A stretch of DNA of 64,000 nucleotides from Neodiprion pinetum (taxonomy: Eukaryota > Arthropoda > Insecta > Hymenoptera > Diprionidae). Under the pieces are notes generated by a model, which was given only the letters and a program-made list of their open reading frames with translations, had not been told where the DNA came from and ran no database searches. The position numbers and the translations under genes are program-made. Positions 1 through 9,500 of this stretch are shown one piece after another. The DNA is taken from assembly GCF_021155775.2 (NCBI RefSeq), contig NC_060235.2, positions 14,471,193 to 14,535,192 of the forward strand, in the 5' to 3' direction. How positions within the stretch are numbered: position 1 is the first letter of the stretch; each line of letters starts with the position of its first letter.

Positions 1-133
1 GTACTGCGTATTCTGTAAAAGTCGTATAAGGGCCTTCATGATCTTTGATATTATTTTTATGCTCGTTTAACCTTACAACAAGGTATCTCCTAGTTTGACC
101 AATATAAGGCTTTTCACAATCTTTGAATTTAAT
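1..133 (-). pseudogene. Penelope-like element, GIY-YIG endonuclease fragment
   Basis: On the minus strand this piece encodes a GIY-YIG nuclease core. The motif KPYIGQTRRYL is followed by an R-x-N-E-H block (VVRLNEHKNN), the usual arrangement in the C-terminal endonuclease of Penelope-like retroelements, which nicks the target to prime reverse transcription. The fragment runs off the left edge of the window. It is separated by a stop and an apparent deletion from the reverse transcriptase piece immediately upstream on the same strand (137-820), so RT lies 5' of endonuclease as in the family. The palm region after the FTNVP block and the linker are missing. This is a dead fragment; family assignment rests on motifs read by eye. 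Confidence 0.75.
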
Positions 134-136
134 CTA

Positions 137-820
137 ATACACTAGCCAAGAATTCATTGCCAAATCTAAAGGAACATTCGTAAACAAAGATATCACATCC
201 AAAGACACCAAAATGTACCCTGGAGGTATATCAAAACCTCTGATTGAGTCTACCAACGCGAAGCTATCCTTGATATGTGATTTAGCAGTAATTGGTACCA
301 TTTTTAACCAAGAATATAATACTTTAGCTAACTTACATGTGAGGCTATTAATAAATGATACAAAGACCTTGACCGGTACAACTTGTTTATGAATTTTTGG
401 TAAGCCATATCCTATGATGGGAACACTATTGTCCCTATGTAAATTGCATTGTAAGATGCCTTAAATAAGATTATTCTGATTTCAGTTGCTAACCCGTTGT
501 TGTAAGGTGTACGTAAGATCGTCTTCAACCACTTTATAGGTGTTGGTATCCATTAACTGTGTCAGCATTTTGTTTTACATGTTGCCTCTGTCTGCTTTTA
601 TGTACAGAAGGTTAAGATGTGCTGAGTGGAATTCTTTCCAAACTTTTCCCTTCATGCAAGGATTATGTTTGGAATACACATTCTTATTCAGATGATCTAC
701 TTTGGCTTGGTTCCTACAGTCTAAAGGTGACACAGTGATATTCGATTCAAAATCAGCAATTAAAATACCCACAGGAATCGGATCTTTCATGAAAGGTAGA
801 CCGTAACGTGGGCCCAATCA
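137..820 (-). pseudogene. Penelope-like element, reverse transcriptase fragment
   Basis: About 100 codons from 432 down to 137 are open and contain YGLPKIHK and, further on, LVSLDVISLFTNVP, both hallmark blocks of Penelope-like reverse transcriptases. Upstream on the same strand (575-817), in other frames, is the N-terminal part with KADRGN, the block that precedes the fingers domain in this family. Frameshifts and stops near 440-575 break the frame, and the catalytic YADD region has been deleted, because the frame jumps almost directly to the endonuclease at 133. The element copied RNA into DNA when active; this copy cannot. The alternative of an ordinary LINE RT is unlikely given the YGLPKIHK block and the adjacent GIY-YIG domain. 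Confidence 0.75.
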
Positions 821-1289
821 ACACACGTTTTACTAGTTCAGGGATTAGTATATGAGTTATATTAGCCAACCATTCAGAGTTATGACTCACTAGCGAGGTC
901 TTCTTTTTTTTTTTTTTTGTTTATTTAAAGTTATGAAAATATAAATCTTGTTGAATACTTTCGAGATAAGTGTTTTCTAACTTGAAAAATACGCATATGG
1001 TTCGAATTTTGGAAGTTCAGTAGCATAATTAATTGCACAAGTTATTTAAAATTTCTATGACGAATGTATTTAAAAATTCTTCTTTGTGTTCACGTAGATG
1101 TGCATTCAATAAAAAAAATTTGTCCTGAGGAGAGTCCAAAATTTGGCTGGAACGTTGACATTAAAAACAATTTTGATGTTGTTCTATCGACCTGCATTTT
1201 TAACATCCTAACGTACATGATAAAGGATCATTTAATGCTAAATTCAACAACTAGCCATATACATATTTTCTTAACGTCTTATTTCGAAA
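821..1289. other. AT-rich spacer, no recognised gene
   Basis: Between the Penelope-like fragment and the capsid remnant I see only AT-rich sequence with a run of about 16 T at 903-918. The short open frame at 1064-1297 shows no recognisable motif and I do not treat it as a gene. Confidence 0.5.
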
Positions 1290-1990
1290 TTGACTGACAT
1301 AAATTTTTTCACCATGCTACTAATCGGAATATACTCAACAATACGATCGTGCAAGATCATGCAACAGGCTGCAGTCTTTGCAGAAAATTTCGCGCCTGCT
1401 TCAAATTTCAATCGAATATCCAACGATCCGGTTTCCAACGATTCTTTCTGTTTCTAGCAATCAATAACGACGAGGGGCGAATGGTTCATGAATCCGCTTT
1501 CCGACTGCTGAGGTTCGGGCTCCTCGTTGCAGTAAGATTTTTGGAACTTGACATAAATATCGTAGAGAAAAGCGTATTGATTATTCGAAATATTCAGAAT
1601 TGAATTTATAGAGGGGTAACACTGTGACTTGAGAAAGAGTTTTACATCCCTTATCTTACAGTGATCAAATTCACTCGAATTTTCCAATGCTTTGGTTTTC
1701 CTCGCAGTTTGGAATTCCATTACGGCATATCTAGACTTTTCTGGCTGTGCCGATGTCTTGATCGCCCACACATGTAGCGTCGTTGACGGTAGCATCGGAT
1801 ACACGTACGTTTCACGACTATTCATAGCTACACATTTTGTATCGACTGTACGGCAATTGGGAGGTAGATGATGTTGGCAGCTGCTTCAATAATCTTATAT
1901 CCCGATGGAACGGTAGGGAAAACTTCATGAATCGTATGAGCTCGACGCTCGTTTATGTAGTCCCTGTAGTTATTGTGGGAGTATTATAGC
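1290..1990 (-). pseudogene. Remnant of a third Polinton: minor capsid C-terminus joined to major capsid C-terminal half
   Basis: The open frame 1454-1825 (minus) matches the C-terminal half of the major capsid genes at 46510-47712 and 18535-19677. It shares YPMLPSTT, a HVWAIKTS block, the FDHC-I-x-DVKLFL block and a final HDRIVEY block that continues in frame past a stop to about 1292. Upstream on the same strand, 1850-1990 encodes the C-terminal part of the minor capsid protein (HTIHE-FPTVP-GYK block), as at 48006-48617. The stretch that should lie between them (end of minor capsid, N-terminal half of major capsid) is gone, so a deletion of roughly a kilobase has fused two genes. No other Polinton gene or terminal repeat is nearby. 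It is more diverged from copies 1 and 2 than they are from each other. Confidence 0.75.
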
Positions 1991-2082
1991 AAGCGGAGAG
2001 AGAGAGAGAAGTAAGAACGGATGAAAGGACAGCGACTCGAAACATATAGACGGATTAGGCACTCAGCCTCAATCCTCTGGCC

Positions 2083-2343
2083 ATGGAGAACCGTGACATG
2101 GTTACGAGGATAGACACCCACGAAAAAAGAATACTATTTAACCTGGATGAGGTCCTGAAAACGATATCCTCAACGGCTACAGCTTTAGGATCGAGTACAT
2201 CAAACGTGTTGGGATTCTCCACGCCGAAAGATTACGACTTGCGGATTCGCTTGCTCTGCATCCACGATAAGATCTGGACATACCTTTTTCTCTCCCTCAA
2301 CCGCACCATCGCGCATCATCGGCGGACCGTATGCTGGCCGTAG
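2083..2343 (+). CDS. Hypothetical 86-aa ORF, doubtful
   Basis: An open frame with an ATG in a good initiation context (GCCATGG) encodes 86 residues. The N-terminal part (about 30 residues, THEKRILFNLDEVL) is amphipathic and helix-like, and the C-terminus is basic and aromatic. I do not recognise it. It lies between a Polinton capsid remnant and the start of a long LTR, so it may be a piece of the same decayed Polinton. The 5' flank has a short GA repeat (about 1998-2010). It could equally be a chance frame. Confidence 0.2.
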   Translation: MENRDMVTRIDTHEKRILFNLDEVLKTISSTATALGSSTSNVLGFSTPKDYDLRIRLLCIHDKIWTYLFLSLNRTIAHHRRTVCWP

Positions 2344-2748
2344 CTTCATAACCAGTGTGTGAGACGAACCGACCCATTATCGTAAAACGTATATTTGATT
2401 TACTGCCGTTTCTTTCGTTTCATTAACGTATGTTATTTGATCTTTGTATCTTCCCTTTGACAGTAAGGTAAAAGCTCCATCTCAGTTGGTAAGGTGCTGT
2501 AATAAATTTATTTTCGGTGATCTCCGACGCATCGGTTACCTCCCTTCTCTTATCACCTCCTTGATTTAATTTTGAAGTCCTCCATATAGACGAATAATAA
2601 TATCCAGTGATAAATGATTCTTACATTATGTTACACTCAACGCGTCAAGTATTGACTTTCAATATAGCCAATGGTAATTTAGATTTATCAATCACGTAAC
2701 AGAGTTCGTCGCTGAGGCACATTGAAGACTATGTTTCTATATATATAT
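2344..2748. other. AT-rich spacer before the long LTR
   Basis: I see no gene or repeat that I can name. A short TATATATA tract lies directly against the LTR start at 2749. Confidence 0.4.
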
Positions 2749-4253
2749 TGTGACGTGGTATTTCGTACCCCGTCACATTGTTTAAGTATCGCACTCCCCT
2801 AGGTACAAATATCGCTAAAAATAACGAAAGCACGCCTGAGGCCAATACTACAAAAATGAACGACCGATTATCTTTAAGTTAATTTCTCTTTATTAAGCTA
2901 ATTTTATTTTATTTTCTAATTCTGTAACGCTCTACGAGAACCACCTACGAGACCTCCACTTCAAGATACAAGGACACTGTCTGCCAGGGGTCACGTACCA
3001 GCTCAACACCGACCACCACCGACTACAGACGAACGAATACCGCTGGAACCACTCCCGATGGATGCCTATCTCGTAGTTGAACAGGGTCGTGCGTGATGCA
3101 CAAACAGTACCTCCGACTATTTAAGACTTATCGGCCAGGAGCCGAACCACGAATGAATGCTTCTACTGCTCGGATGCATCGTCAGGCGGCGTACAGGGCT
3201 GTGCGTCAAAAACACAACAAAGCCTCCCGTCGACGATACTTATCAGCCTGGAGCTGAACCGACCATGACACCTACTAAGTCGTTGTCTACCAAATAGAGG
3301 ACGGTTTTCTCTTCACGAACCGTCCTATCGAAGGACTGTGGCGTGGAATAGGCTAGACTATGCTGACCACGTGGATCTGGTGGTTATAGTGTGGGGATCC
3401 GGGTCGAGGCCCATCACCACCAGATCGTTCCGGCATGAGGGCTTCAATGAGCGAGGGCCGGGATGCACCGCCGACAAAATAGCTATAACGGGGAGTACCA
3501 GTAAACAAGAAGTGAAGTACAGTCGGTCGCAAGTCCAAGAGATCGGTGACGTAATATTGTCGCACACCTCAATATCGCAGCACACGAGTGGTACGACCTC
3601 CCCTCTCACCAACGATACCGCACAGCTGAGGGAAAACATCTCCGACCACCTTCCGACGTCCCGATACCTCGATACCTGTCGTCGAGGAAGAAGAAAAACA
3701 AGCGGCGAGGGATTATCGCCGCCTATCCGTAGACCGGACCTACGCGACCTGCTGACCAATTAGAATACCGCAAATTTGAGGAAAAATCACGTGACAGCAG
3801 CGCGACGAAAATCAGGATCATCACTCGTCTCGACACTCTACGTTCAGTTTTCGCTCTAAGAAGACGTGCTATCGCTATATCGTACCGCTATTATTATCTC
3901 TTGTATCTCTCGTATCGTAAATTCAGTTCTCGCTTTTGTTACCGCATCTTCGGTGCCTTCTCTATCTTCTTTTACGTAAGTGAGGTTCCTTTTCTATTTT
4001 CTGAAGCCACGAAATTACTTGCAATATATCGTATCTTTATCTTTATCTCTCTCTTTACCTCTATCTTGCAGTTGGTCTGCGTGAGCCACCTGGGCTCGTA
4101 CCTTATTCTCTATTATCTCTTATCTTGTCCCTTTCTATTCCTTATTGCAAGTAACTTCGCGACTGGTTAACTGTTACTTACTCATTGTTAGTGACTATTG
4201 CTCTATTTTGTCATCTTTCTCTTCTAGAATATCTAAATGTCTAATATCGCTGT
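2749..4253 (+). mobile_element. LTR-A, first part: 5' LTR of a long-LTR Ty3/Gypsy element
   Basis: The segment begins TGTGACGTGG and is recognisably similar, over about 900 bp with many substitutions, to 15814-16730. Shared blocks include GACGTGGTATTT at the start, 'TGAGGCCAAT', and 'CTTATCAGCCTG-GCTGAACC'. Its later part is also similar to 29330-30754. It resumes at 12373 after the Gypsy-1 insertion and ends just before a tRNA-Lys-type primer site at 13374. The total LTR length is therefore about 2.5 kb once Gypsy-1 (8119 bp) and one copy of its 4-bp duplication are removed. Open frames on both strands at 3338-3763 are not conserved in the other copies, so I do not call them genes. Confidence 0.6.
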
Positions 4254-4965
4254 TGTGACGGGTTTTGAGTCCGCACGAATAATATGGGGGGGGAGACAAT
4301 TAGAGACGGGGCGGATATAATTGGTAAAACTTGATGTGTATATTTGAGCAAAAGGGGCCGACTTAAACTAAGAAAAATACAAAGGGTTGTAGACTCGAAC
4401 GGGGGCTGATCACGCCTCAGCCCTTAGCGTTTCTTAATACTAACTTACAGGTACGCGCGCGGGGGGGGGGGGAGAGTGGGTGAGGTGCCGGGGAATGTGA
4501 AGTCGGGAGGGTTGGTACTGCGAGGGGATGGGGTGGTGTAGCGTGACGTGGAGTGTGAGGTAGAAAGGGTCGGTATTGCGAGGGGAGGAGCAGATCGGCT
4601 GTAGAATGCAGGCTAACCTGGTGTCGTCGGCGTGGGTGTGTGGGTGTCTCGAGGTGTGGTGGAGTGTGGTTGGGTCTCGTTGGTTCCTGGAGTCGTCGGC
4701 GTGTGTGTAGCGGGGTGTGTCGGTGTGAGTGTGGTGGTTTCTCTCGTTCTTTCTTTCTCTCTCTCTTTCGCTCGTAGCCTAGGCTGTTTTTGGTCTCGAT
4801 TCTGTCACGGCCGTGATCGTACTGAATCTGGCGCTCGGCTCTGCCGAGCGTCGGGGGGGCTTCGGTGATGTTCGGGTCTTTCCCGACGGGACAGGGCTCA
4901 CCCGTTCGGCTCTTCCCCGCGGGTTTGGGGTTTGTTGTGACTTGCACTCTAGGTGCAACGTCACA
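4254..4965 (-). repeat. Gypsy-1 3' LTR (712 bp)
   Basis: It has perfect 7-bp terminal inverted repeats (TGTGACG...CGTCACA). It pairs with 11652-12372. The differences I could see are two homopolymer G tracts (8 versus 9, and 12 versus 21), a 2-bp indel near 4807, and about four base changes. The open frame 4417-4947 on the minus strand is low-complexity His/Pro/Thr sequence and is likely non-coding. Confidence 0.95.
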
Positions 4966-4966
4966 A

Positions 4967-4979
4967 CTCCCCCCTCCCC
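4967..4979 (-). promoter_or_regulatory. Gypsy-1 polypurine tract
   Basis: On the minus strand GGGGAGGGGGGAG sits directly against the start of the 3' LTR (one T before TGTGACG). This is where plus-strand DNA synthesis is primed in LTR retroelements. There is no comparable tract elsewhere in the 3' untranslated part. Confidence 0.85.
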
Positions 4980-5371
4980 ACGCGGGGCGAGGCCTATAGG
5001 GTGAGCCGGTTTCGGTGACGGATTTTGTGGTCCTTTCGTCTGTGTATTTTCCTTTTGTTATTTTTGTTGTTTCTGTGTTGTCTGCTCCGATCTGTCGGGG
5101 TTAAGGGATGGAGGTTGGGTTGTATCTGCGGGGTGTGTGTTTGGTGTGGGTTGTGGGTCGTCTTATATCTACTTATTCTATTCTTATATTATTTTGTACT
5201 TGAATTTTTGGTTTTGGTACGGTGGCTCTCGTCGGTGTGGGTCTTGGTGAGTTTTTGCGTTGTTCTTTGTACCTCGTGGCTCGTGGTTTCTTCTCCCCTT
5301 TTGGGTTGTGTTCTGTTTCTTTGGCCTCCGTCTGTCGTTGTTCGTCTGTCGGTTTGGTGTTGTCAGTTTGT

Positions 5372-6538
5372 CTAGTGTTTCCTGTTTTGTTCTTTTTTCT
5401 GTTTCCGTATTGATTTTCGTTTTTTGTATCGTTTTGAGTCCCGTGTGGTGTGTGTGGCTGGTTGGGGTGTTTGTGTATGTTTGACTGTGTCCGTGAGTGA
5501 GGTGGTGTCGGTGTTACTGTCTGTGTCGTTGTCCGTCGTTTGTGTTTGTAGCGTGCCTGTGTGTGTGGTTTCGATGTGTATCACTGTCTCTGCGGTGGAG
5601 GTGGTGGAATCTGTGTCGCTGTCGGTGTCTGGTGTGTTGGGGGGTTGTGTTTTGTGTGGTGCTGTTTGATGTGTGGTGTGTGGTTGGTGTGTTGAGGTGC
5701 TGGCTTCTGTTTCGTCAGTGTTTGTGCGTTCGTGTGCCCGTCTGGTCATGTATCTTTCTTTTTGTGCTCGTAATTCGTCGTATAGGGTGCTTGCTGGTTC
5801 TAAACTTGCAATTATGGCTATTATCTCGGGGTGTGGTCCTGTGTGTTGTTTGCATGTTTGTTTTGTCTGTGTCGATTCTGTGTGTCTGTCCATGTTGGCG
5901 AATGTCTGTAAGATTCTGTCTTCTGTTGTTTGTGGTCTCGCGAATCTGGTGTGTGCCCATTGAGGGGGTGATGCTGGGGGTGGTGTGTACCGTGGTGTTG
6001 GTGTGGGTGTGGGGCGTGTGGTTGTATGGGGTGTTTGTTTCTTGGTGGGTGGGTGTGTAGTCGTGTGTGTGGCCGTGGTTCGTGTGGTGTGGGTAACTGT
6101 TTGTGGGTGTGTGATAATTTGTGGTGGGTGTGGTGTGTCTGTGTTAGTGTGTGTGCATGTTTGTATGTGTTCTGTGTATTTGGTGCCCCGGACCAGCCCG
6201 TTGCATTTCGGGCATTGCCTTGGTCCGGAGGGTGTACTTGTGTGTGTGGTCATCGTTGTGTGTGTTTGTGAGTGTCTCTGTGTGGCTGTGGGTGCAGTGG
6301 TTGTTAAGTGTGTTGTCGTCGTGGTGGTCTGTATTACCTTTCTGTATGTGGGGGGTGTCGGTAGTAGGGTTCGTCGGGTCTCCGTCTGGTGTGTGCCGTC
6401 GCGTCCGTATTTGTGTGGGTGTGGGGCCTGTCCTGGTGTTTGTAATAGTGGTGTTTTTTCTGTTTGTGTCGTCGTTGTCGTCGGTCTCGTCAGTCGCAGC
6501 GTCATCAGGGCCGGTATTTTTGTTTGTTGATTTTCCAT
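5372..6538 (-). CDS. Gypsy-1 ORF3: Thr/Pro/His-rich protein with one CCHC-type zinc finger
   Basis: A 388-residue frame starts at an ATG 58 bp after the pol stop and is open almost to the 3' LTR. This is the position of env in errantivirus-like Gypsy elements, but there is no signal peptide, hydrophobic fusion segment or membrane anchor. About half of the residues are Thr, His, Pro, Gln or Ser. One ordered patch stands out: C109-x2-C112-x11-H124-x3-C128 (begins CPKCNGLVRG), a plausible zinc finger. A second, less repetitive block around residues 190-270 (begins RFARPQTTEDRILQTF) looks folded and helical. The C-terminus is strongly basic (SKRYKKRKSIRKQKKEQ). A nucleic-acid-binding accessory protein is a reasonable guess. 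The composition partly reflects the A/C-rich strand, so some of the frame could be open by chance; the zinc finger, the block and the basic tail argue otherwise. Confidence 0.55.
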   Translation of the reverse strand: MENQQTKIPALMTLRLTRPTTTTTQTEKTPLLQTPGQAPHPHKYGRDGTHQTETRRTLLPTPPTYRKVIQTTTTTTHLTTTAPTATQRHSQTHTTMTTHTSTPSGPRQCPKCNGLVRGTKYTEHIQTCTHTNTDTPHPPQIITHPQTVTHTTRTTATHTTTHPPTKKQTPHTTTRPTPTPTPRYTPPPASPPQWAHTRFARPQTTEDRILQTFANMDRHTESTQTKQTCKQHTGPHPEIIAIIASLEPASTLYDELRAQKERYMTRRAHERTNTDETEASTSTHQPHTTHQTAPHKTQPPNTPDTDSDTDSTTSTAETVIHIETTHTGTLQTQTTDNDTDSNTDTTSLTDTVKHTQTPQPATHTTRDSKRYKKRKSIRKQKKEQNRKH

Positions 6539-6596
6539 GTTGTGTTTCTGTGGAGTGAATACACATGTTAGTTTATTTTTGGGGTGTGTTATTTGA

Positions 6597-9500
6597 TTAT
6601 GTATATAATTTTAGGTCTTCTATATGACATTTTCCTATATTTCTACCGCTCTCTGTTGTTAATTCGTATATTGTGGGTGAGACTTTTCTAGTGATTATGT
6701 ATGGGCCTATGAATTTTTTATTTAACTTAGCTGTCGTTCGTTCTGGTCCGGATGAGAGTGTGTGGTTCTTTTTTAGTACTCTGTCTCCTTCCTTGAATTG
6801 GATGTCTCGTCTTCGTAGGTTGTAGTAGTGTGCTTGTTTTTCGTTTGCTTCTATCAAGTGCCTCTGTACTTCGTCTCTAAGTATTTGTAGTCGTCTCAAG
6901 TGGTCTGTCCATCTGTCTGTGTCTTGTAATTCTACTTCGTCGTGGTTCTCTAACTGATTTCTTAGACATTGTGTGGGATTTAATTCCCTTCCTAGGTTTA
7001 AAAAGGCTGGTGTGTGTTTAGTTGATGTGTGTGTACATGTATTGATTGCAAATTGTAAGTCTTGTAAGTGTATGTCCCATTCTGTGTGGTCGTTGTTTAC
7101 GTAGGCTTGGATCATTGTTTTAGCGGTTCTGTTGACTCGCCCTACGGGGTTGGCTTGTGCGTGGTATGGGGGGATTGTTGCGTGTCTTATGTTGAATTTT
7201 TGTGTCAGTTCGCGTATGAGTTTGTTTATGTATGGTGTGCCGTTGTCTGTCAGTAGTATGCGTGGTGTACCCCATCGTGATATTACGTGTGAGTGGAATG
7301 TCTGTTCTACTGTTTTGGCGTTTGCTTTGCGTGTCGGTATGATTTCTACCCATTTAGTGTATAGGTCTTCGAACACTATGATGTATTGGTTTCCTTTTTT
7401 TGATCGTGGGAGTGGGCCCATGATGTCGGAGGCTACTACTGTCCACGGTTCTTCGATAATTCTCATGCCCATTAGTCCTGCCGGTCGCGCTTGTATTGTT
7501 TTTGTTCTTTGGCATGTGTCACATTTTTTTATGTAGTTTACTGTGTCTCTGTACATCCCTGGCCAATAATGATTTTTTGCTACTCGTTGGTATGTTTTTT
7601 CGATCCCTAAGTGTCCTGCTTGTGTTACGTCGTGGTTTTCGTGTAGTATGTGTGTTATTTTGTCTTTGGGTGTGACTAGTTTCCATGGGTTTGTGCCTGG
7701 TAGGAGGTTTGAGTGTAGGGGGTTGGGGCGGTGGAAGTATAGTTGATTGTTTCTGATTCGCCACGACTCGTTTTTCTCTGGGCGTGTTTGTACTTGTGTT
7801 TTCTTGTATGTGTACCACTTGTCTGTCGTGTCTTCTATTGTGTCTATGTGTTCTTCGTCTTCGTGTCGTCTTGGAAGTGCGTCTGGTACGTCGTGCATTG
7901 TACCTTTTCGGTGTGTAATGTCAAAGTCGTATTCTAATAGTTCTAATGCCCATCGTGCAAGTCGGCCTGTGGGGTTTTTTAATTCTCTAAGCCACTTCAG
8001 TGCGTGGTGATCTGTGATAACTTTGAATTGATATCCTTCCACGTACGGTCTGAATTTTTTAATGGACCAGAGTACCGCCAAACATTCTCTCTCAGTTGTT
8101 GAGTATTTACGTTCTGCCTCGCTTAGCGCACGGCTAGCGTAGGCTGTGACATGCTCTTCGTCATCGAGAGATTGTGTTAGTACGGCACCTATCCCTGTTC
8201 CGCTAGCGTCTGTTTGTAGTGTGAATGTTTGTGTGTAGTCTGGGCATGCGAGTGTGGGTGGTGATGTGAGTGCGTGTTTGATTGTGTTCATTGCGTTTTC
8301 TTGTTCTTCCCCCCAGTGCCATTTCTGGTCTTTTTTCAGTAGTCGTGTTAGTGGTTCTGTAATGTGTGCGAAGTTAGGTATGAAGCGTCTGTACCATGAT
8401 GCCATGCCAATTAGTCTCCGTAATTGTCTTATTGTTTTTGGGTTAGGGTAGTTTTCTATGGGTTGTGTTTTGTCGGGGTCTATGTGTAGTCCGTGTCTGT
8501 CTACTATGTATCCGAGATATTTTACTTGTGCGCATCCGAATTCGCACTTCTCTGGGTTTATTGTTAGTCCTGCGTCTGTAATTCTTTTGAGTATTTGCTC
8601 TAGTCTTTGTAAGTGTTCGTCGAATGTTTGTGTTACTATTATTATGTCGCCTAAGTATGCGAATGCATATGGTTCGCATTCTGGGCCTATGAGTCTGTCT
8701 AGTAGTCTTTGGAATGTCGCCGGTGCGCCTGTCAGTCCGTATGGCATTCTTTCAAATTGAAATAAGCCCATTCCCGGGACTGTAAAGGCTGTTATGTGTT
8801 TACTGTCTTCGTCGAGTGGTATTTGGAAGTATGCTTGGCTTAAGTCGATTTTTGATGTGTACTGTGCTGTCCGTAGTTTGTCTAATATTGCTGTCATGTA
8901 TGGTAGTGGGTATGCGTCTTTTTTTGATACTGAGTTAACCTTCCTAAAGTCTAGACAGAAGCGATATGTGTTATTTGGTTTTTTTATCATAACAATTGGG
9001 CTCGACCATTCGCTTTCTGATGGTTCTATCACGTCTTCTCTTAGCATTTTGCCTATTTCTGTGTGGATGGCTTCTCTAATTTTTGGTGATACCATATAGT
9101 ATCTTTGTTTTATGGGTGTGTGTCCTTGTGTGTCTATTTTGTGTTTAATTAGGTGTGTTAGCCCGAGTTGGCCTGGTAGTGTTGAGATTTTCTGCTGTAT
9201 TGTCGTCTGTAGTTGTGTGTGTTGTGATTGTGTGAGTTCTTGTATTCCTGCGCATATCTGTGGTTCGGTTTCTTTGTCGGTTTGTGTGTCGTCTGTTGTT
9301 TGTGCGTTTGTGGGTATGATTTTTTGGTTTGTGATTTGTGTGTTCTGTGGGTTGTCTTTTTGGGGGATGTTTTCCGGTGGTGTCTTTGTGCTGGGTAGTG
9401 TTGGTGTTAGTGGTTTTTGTTTCATGGTTGTTTTTTTTGTGTTTTCGTGTCTTTCTGTTGTTTTCGGGTTCGTTTGTTGTTTCGTTGCTTCTAATTTTTC

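Noticed and set aside
3338..3763. Overlapping open frames of 133-141 codons on both strands
   Set aside because: They lie in the GC-richer part of the long LTR. The homologous LTR at 15814-16730 does not keep either frame, and no domain is seen.
4417..4947. 176-codon minus-strand frame in the Gypsy-1 LTR, repeated at 11844-12371
   Set aside because: It is low-complexity Pro/His/Thr sequence in an LTR, the frame shifts between the two LTRs because of homopolymer changes, and no domain is visible. Presence in both LTRs follows automatically from LTR identity.
5025..6558. Several Val/Cys/Leu-rich plus-strand frames of up to 187 codons that look like membrane proteins
   Set aside because: They are antisense to Gypsy-1 ORF3. 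The A/C-rich coding strand makes the opposite strand G/T-rich, which removes stops and produces hydrophobic shadow frames.
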